Source: Chloroflexota bacterium (lineage in GTDB: Bacteria; Chloroflexota; Anaerolineae; VGOG01). From it: DNA of 8,162 nt. Shown in pieces: positions 6,096 to 8,162 of the stretch. Position numbers and translations under genes: made by a program. The notes beneath the pieces were generated by a model. That model was not told the origin of the DNA, did no database searches, and saw only the letters and a list, made by a program, of their open reading frames with translations. Every line of letters starts with the position of its first letter. Within the stretch, counting starts at the first letter, position 1. Where the stretch lies: positions 1 through 8,162 of the forward strand of contig JAUWYT010000055.1 of the NCBI GenBank assembly GCA_030615705.1. The letters are read 5' to 3'.

Positions 6096-6439
6096 TCTTC
6101 CTCCATTTCCTCAAGGACAACAGTGATGTGAGATGAGCGCTTCAAGATGGGCTTGACTCTCCCCCGGGCTCCGGCCCTCCACCGCTTGTGGGTAGGGCCG
6201 ACGTCAGCGAATATCTGAGAGATGTATAGATCCTCTCTGGACAGCCCATAGTTCTCCTCGGCATTTGCAATAGCCGACTTGATAACCTTAGCAACCGGCT
6301 TAGCCGCTGCCTTTGGTGTGAATTTGAGGATAACCAAAGCTTCGTCTACCGCCCGGCCTCGCACCTGATCTACAACAAGGCGCACCTTGCGCGGAGATAG
6401 AGGCACGTATTTAGCGACTGCTCTAACCTCAAAAGCCAT
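6071..6439 (-). CDS. rplV: 50S ribosomal protein L22 with short C-terminal tail
   Basis: L22 contacts all 23S rRNA domains and its long beta-hairpin lines the narrow part of the exit tunnel, where macrolide resistance mutations occur. The 122-residue product begins MAFEVRAVAKYVPLSPRKVR and shows the hairpin region about 82-103 (PTHKRWRAGARGRVKPILKR). The family is about 110 residues. Here the core ends near HITVVLEE and a polar tail EMEEEQATASRQ follows, the last part encoded by the repeat that continues past the stop. The ATG at 6439 has the purines GGGGAA only two bases away, and AGGA farther upstream. A 178-base spacer with a REP-like element precedes it. The stop is TAG. Confidence 0.97.
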   Translation of the reverse strand: MAFEVRAVAKYVPLSPRKVRLVVDQVRGRAVDEALVILKFTPKAAAKPVAKVIKSAIANAEENYGLSREDLYISQIFADVGPTHKRWRAGARGRVKPILKRSSHITVVLEEMEEEQATASRQ

Positions 6440-6486
6440 GCTTCCCCGCTAGTTCTTCCTAAAGGTGGTAACTACTCACGGCGGAT

Positions 6487-6514
6487 ATTATGACAAGCAT
6501 CCTGAGCTTGTCGA
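6487..6514 (-). promoter_or_regulatory. Possible sigma70-type promoter ahead of rplV
   Basis: On the minus strand a TCGACA (6509-6514, five of six to TTGACA) is 16 bases from CATAAT (6487-6492, five of six to TATAAT). The -35-like box is inside the arm of the REP-like element. It would drive rplV and the genes after it. Such matches arise by chance and there is no further support. Confidence 0.15.
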
Positions 6515-6561
6515 AGGATGCGGGGTCTGCAAAGCCGCACCCTTCGACGAGCTCAAGGTGC
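6497..6561. repeat. REP-like long inverted repeat in the rpsS-rplV spacer
   Basis: Arms at 6497-6523 and 6535-6561 (27 bases each) match as an inverted repeat at 23 of 27 positions, with an 11-base loop. The core of the left arm is CCTGAGCTTGTCGAAGGA. As I recall, this type of core (CTTCGACAAGCTCAGG on the other strand) occurs as a dispersed palindromic repeat in many bacterial genomes. The element makes up about a third of the 178-base spacer. No T-run follows, so it is not a simple terminator. It may form a stable stem in the transcript between rpsS and rplV. Confidence 0.85.
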
Positions 6562-6617
6562 TCAGGTGATCCTGCCAAGAGATGATCTGTCTTTTCCATA
6601 TCTATCGAGGTGAGCAG

Positions 6618-6905
6618 TTACTTCTTCCTAATCCCGGTCCTTTTCTCTCTGTAGATATGCCCTCGAAAGGTCCGAGTTGGAGCGAACTCCCCCAATTTGT
6701 GCCCCACCATATTCTCAGTTATGTAGACTGGCACGTGACGCCTGCCATCGTGCACCGCGATCGTGTGGCCAACCATCTGGGGGAAGACGGTCGAAGCTCG
6801 CGACCACGTCTTGATCACGCGCTTCTCGCCCCGCTTGTTCATGTCCTCGATTCTCTTGAGCAACCTAGGGTCCACATATGGTCCCTTCTTCAACGATCTC
6901 GCCAC
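6618..6905 (-). CDS. rpsS: 30S ribosomal protein S19
   Basis: S19 is in the small-subunit head, pairs with S13 and contacts the A-site side and large-subunit bridges. The 95-residue product begins [19 protein letters not shown] and has the conserved [19 protein letters not shown] (62-80) followed by RGHIYREK. Length is normal. The start is GTG at 6905, with AGGAGG five bases upstream. This SD overlaps the rplB stop codon (TAGGAGG), so translation of the two is likely coupled. Downstream is the longest spacer of the window, 178 bases, with the REP-like element. The stop is TAA. Confidence 0.98.
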   Translation of the reverse strand: MARSLKKGPYVDPRLLKRIEDMNKRGEKRVIKTWSRASTVFPQMVGHTIAVHDGRRHVPVYITENMVGHKLGEFAPTRTFRGHIYREKRTGIRKK

Positions 6906-6914
6906 GACAACCTC

Positions 6915-7751
6915 CTAACGCCGCTTCTTGCTCCGCGGGCGCACGATCCACTTATTCGTATCCTTACGCTTGCGCGTCTTCTTGCCCAGAGTGGGCTTGC
7001 CCCAGGGGGATTTTGGCGAGGGCATGCCAATCGGGGACCGCCCTTCGCCTCCACCATGGGGGTGGGCCTTCGGATCCATGGCCGAGCCCCGCACCGAAGG
7101 CCGCCAGCCCATCCAACGCTTGCGCCCGGCCTTGCCCAGCCTGATGTTTCCGTGCTCAGTGTTGCCTATCTGGCCGATGGTGGCCATGCACGCCTGGTGT
7201 ACCAAGCGCACTTCCTCAGAAGGCAAACGAACGTGGGCATACTTGCCCTCCTTGGCCAGGAGCTGGGCCGAGCAGCCAGCGGAGCGCACCAACTGCCCAC
7301 CCTTCCCCTGCTTCAACTCGATGTTGTGGATTAGAGTGCCCACGGGGATGTTGGCAATGGGCAAAGCGTTGCCCACGCGGATCTCAGCCTCAGGCCCAGA
7401 CATGAGGATGTCGCCCACCCGCAAGCCCAGGGGAGCGATGATATAGCGCTTCTCGCCATCTGCGTAGACTAAGAGAGCAATGCGCGCCGACCGATTCGGA
7501 TCGTACTCAATGGAGTCCACCCGCGCTGCGATACCTATCTTCTCCCGCTTGAAATCAATGATGCGATACCTTCGCTTGTGGCCGCCGCCCCGGTGGCGGA
7601 CGGTGATCTTGCCCCGCACGTTCCGCCCAGCCTTCTTGTACAAGGGGGCTAAAAGCGACCTCTCGGGTTCGGTCCTGGTTATCTCTTCGAAATCATAACC
7701 GCTCATTCCCCGCCGCCCTGGCGAGGTGGGTTTATAAGTCTTAATAGGCAT
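6915..7751 (-). CDS. rplB: 50S ribosomal protein L2
   Basis: L2 is a large, highly conserved protein needed for subunit association and for peptidyl-transferase assembly. The 278-residue product begins [20 protein letters not shown], has the RNA-binding core (about 60-200, with [10 protein letters not shown] at 62-71) and the loop [19 protein letters not shown] (224-242). His230 there corresponds to the histidine of E. coli L2 (His229) important for activity. It ends in a basic tail RPRSKKRR. The ATG at 7751 has GAGGAG three bases upstream, next to the heptamer array of the rplW spacer. rpsS follows after nine bases. The stop is TAG. No oddity in the protein. Confidence 0.99.
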   Translation of the reverse strand: MPIKTYKPTSPGRRGMSGYDFEEITRTEPERSLLAPLYKKAGRNVRGKITVRHRGGGHKRRYRIIDFKREKIGIAARVDSIEYDPNRSARIALLVYADGEKRYIIAPLGLRVGDILMSGPEAEIRVGNALPIANIPVGTLIHNIELKQGKGGQLVRSAGCSAQLLAKEGKYAHVRLPSEEVRLVHQACMATIGQIGNTEHGNIRLGKAGRKRWMGWRPSVRGSAMDPKAHPHGGGEGRSPIGMPSPKSPWGKPTLGKKTRKRKDTNKWIVRPRSKKRR

Positions 7752-7752
7752 G

Positions 7753-7794
7753 GTCTCCTCAATTTCGAACTTCGAATTTCGAATTTCGAACTTC
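7753..7794 (-). repeat. Tandem heptamer array (GAARTTC) between rplW and rplB
   Basis: From 7794 downward the minus strand has four clean seven-base units of the form GAARTTC (GAAGTTC 7788-7794 and 7767-7773, GAAATTC 7781-7787 and 7774-7780), then GAAATTG (7760-7766) and AGGAGAC (7753-7759), the last being the rplB SD. This is the cleanest array here. The joins create the palindrome TTCGAA, so copies can pair with one another. It fills nearly all of the 48-base spacer. Confidence 0.9.
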
Positions 7795-7799
7795 CAACC

Positions 7800-8090
7800 C
7801 TACACTCCTTCGAAGAACTGGATGCGCTGTCCCGGCGCCAATTTGACCACCGCTTTCTTCCAGGCAGGCTTCCTTACTACGCGCCGCCGCCCGAAACGCC
7901 CCCTCTTGGCGGGCATGTTCATGATATTGACAGAGATAACCTTGACATCGAAGATCTTCTCCACAGCCTCCTTGACCTGGAGCTTATTGGCTCGGCGATC
8001 GACTTGAAAAGTGTACTGGCCATAATACTCCGCCTGCACATTGCTCTTCTCTGTAGTAATAGGGCGTTTCAAAATCTCGTAGACGTCCAT
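7800..8090 (-). CDS. rplW: 50S ribosomal protein L23
   Basis: L23 forms part of the tunnel exit and is the docking site for trigger factor and the signal recognition particle. The 96-residue product begins MDVYEILKRPITTEKSN. Glu14 in that motif matches the exposed glutamate (Glu18 in E. coli) used by trigger factor. The basic extended loop (about 61-80, AKRGRFGRRRVVRKPAWKKA) reaches into the RNA. Length is normal. The ATG at 8090 has GAGG four bases upstream. The frame is open upstream to the window edge, but there is no better start. It should follow rplD. The stop is TAG. Confidence 0.97.
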   Translation of the reverse strand: MDVYEILKRPITTEKSNVQAEYYGQYTFQVDRRANKLQVKEAVEKIFDVKVISVNIMNMPAKRGRFGRRRVVRKPAWKKAVVKLAPGQRIQFFEGV

Positions 8091-8162
8091 CGCACCTCGC
8101 TTCGACAGGCCCTTGGTCCTCAGGCACTTGTCCTGGACCCTTTGTCCCCTGTGTCCTTGGGC
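8091..8162 (-). other. rplD-rplW junction with GGAC-phased repeat
   Basis: These 72 bases hold no recognisable gene. On the minus strand GGAC occurs at 8153-8156, 8144-8147, 8130-8133 and 8116-8119. The last three are exactly 14 bases apart (two heptamers), and words such as AAAGGGT and CAAGGGC recur in the same phase. One frame is open from the edge to a TGA at 8120-8122 and might be the tail of rplD, but I cannot recognise L4 in the 13 residues. The rplW SD (GAGG, 8095-8098) is at the low end. Confidence 0.45.

Larger units (their letters stand above)
20..8090 (-). other. S10-spc ribosomal protein operon segment, rplW to rplO
   Basis: Eighteen ribosomal-protein genes lie head to tail on the minus strand in the standard bacterial S10-spc order, with none missing between rplW and rplO. 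Gaps run from an 8-base overlap (rpsE-rpmD) to 178 bases (rpsS-rplV). I see no Rho-independent terminator (stem plus T-run) in any spacer, so a single long transcript is likely, possibly with internal promoters. In E. coli the S10 and spc units are separated by a promoter ahead of rplN. Here that junction (4319-4391) holds a heptamer array instead, with no convincing promoter. The S10 leader and rpsJ-rplC-rplD would lie beyond the high-coordinate end. Confidence 0.95.

Noticed and set aside
6582..7334. Plus-strand reading frame of 250 codons opposite rpsS and rplB
   Set aside because: It lies antisense to two certain ribosomal genes, has no recognisable domain, and is Pro/His/Leu-rich as expected of a shadow frame.
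479..8162. CRISPR array from the regular repeats in the spacers
   Set aside because: The units are seven bases, degenerate and without unique spacers, and no cas gene is present.

Overview
The window is one uninterrupted block of eighteen bacterial ribosomal-protein genes, all on the minus strand, running from about 8090 down to 20. The order is the classic S10-spc cluster: rplW, rplB, rpsS, rplV, rpsC, rplP, rpmC, rpsQ (3' part of S10), then rplN, rplX, rplE, rpsN, rpsH, rplF, rplR, rpsE, rpmD, rplO (spc). The stretch upstream (8091-8162) should follow rplD, and the gene after rplO (before base 20) would normally be secY, but neither is visible as a recognisable product. No mobile element, tRNA, rRNA, CRISPR or accessory gene was found. 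Every longer plus-strand reading frame lies opposite a ribosomal gene.

The organism is a bacterium. The zinc-ribbon S14 of 60 residues, the L24 with two CxxC pairs, the Lys-rich L30 N-terminus and repeat-filled spacers suggest a Chloroflexota-like lineage. This is a guess from protein character, not a search result.

The genes build the core of both subunits. L23, L22, L29 and L24 surround the peptide exit tunnel. L2, L16, L15, L14, L6 and L30 form the body of the large subunit near the active centre and factor site. L5 and L18 hold 5S rRNA. S3, S14, S19, S5, S8 and S17 belong to the small subunit. Coupling is tight at rplB-rpsS (SD overlaps the stop), rpmC-rpsQ (ATGA overlap) and rpsE-rpmD (8-base overlap).

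The unusual content is between the genes. The spacers of 25 bases or fewer are plain. The seven internal spacers longer than 30 bases all hold repeats or inverted repeats. Four of them (rplW-rplB, rpsQ-rplN, rplE-rpsN, rpmD-rplO) hold degenerate tandem heptamers, each with a different word, and rplV-rpsC looks similar. In four cases the heptamer phase begins inside the last codons of the upstream gene and contains its stop codon. Two other spacers hold long inverted repeats (rpsS-rplV, a REP-like element; rpsC-rplP, a perfect 15-bp stem), and rpsN-rpsH holds only small nested stems. The rpsQ-rplN and rpmD-rplO spacers share both ends and differ in length by exactly 28 bases, four heptamers. 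TAG is the most common stop codon (10 of 18), and six of eighteen genes start with GTG or TTG.
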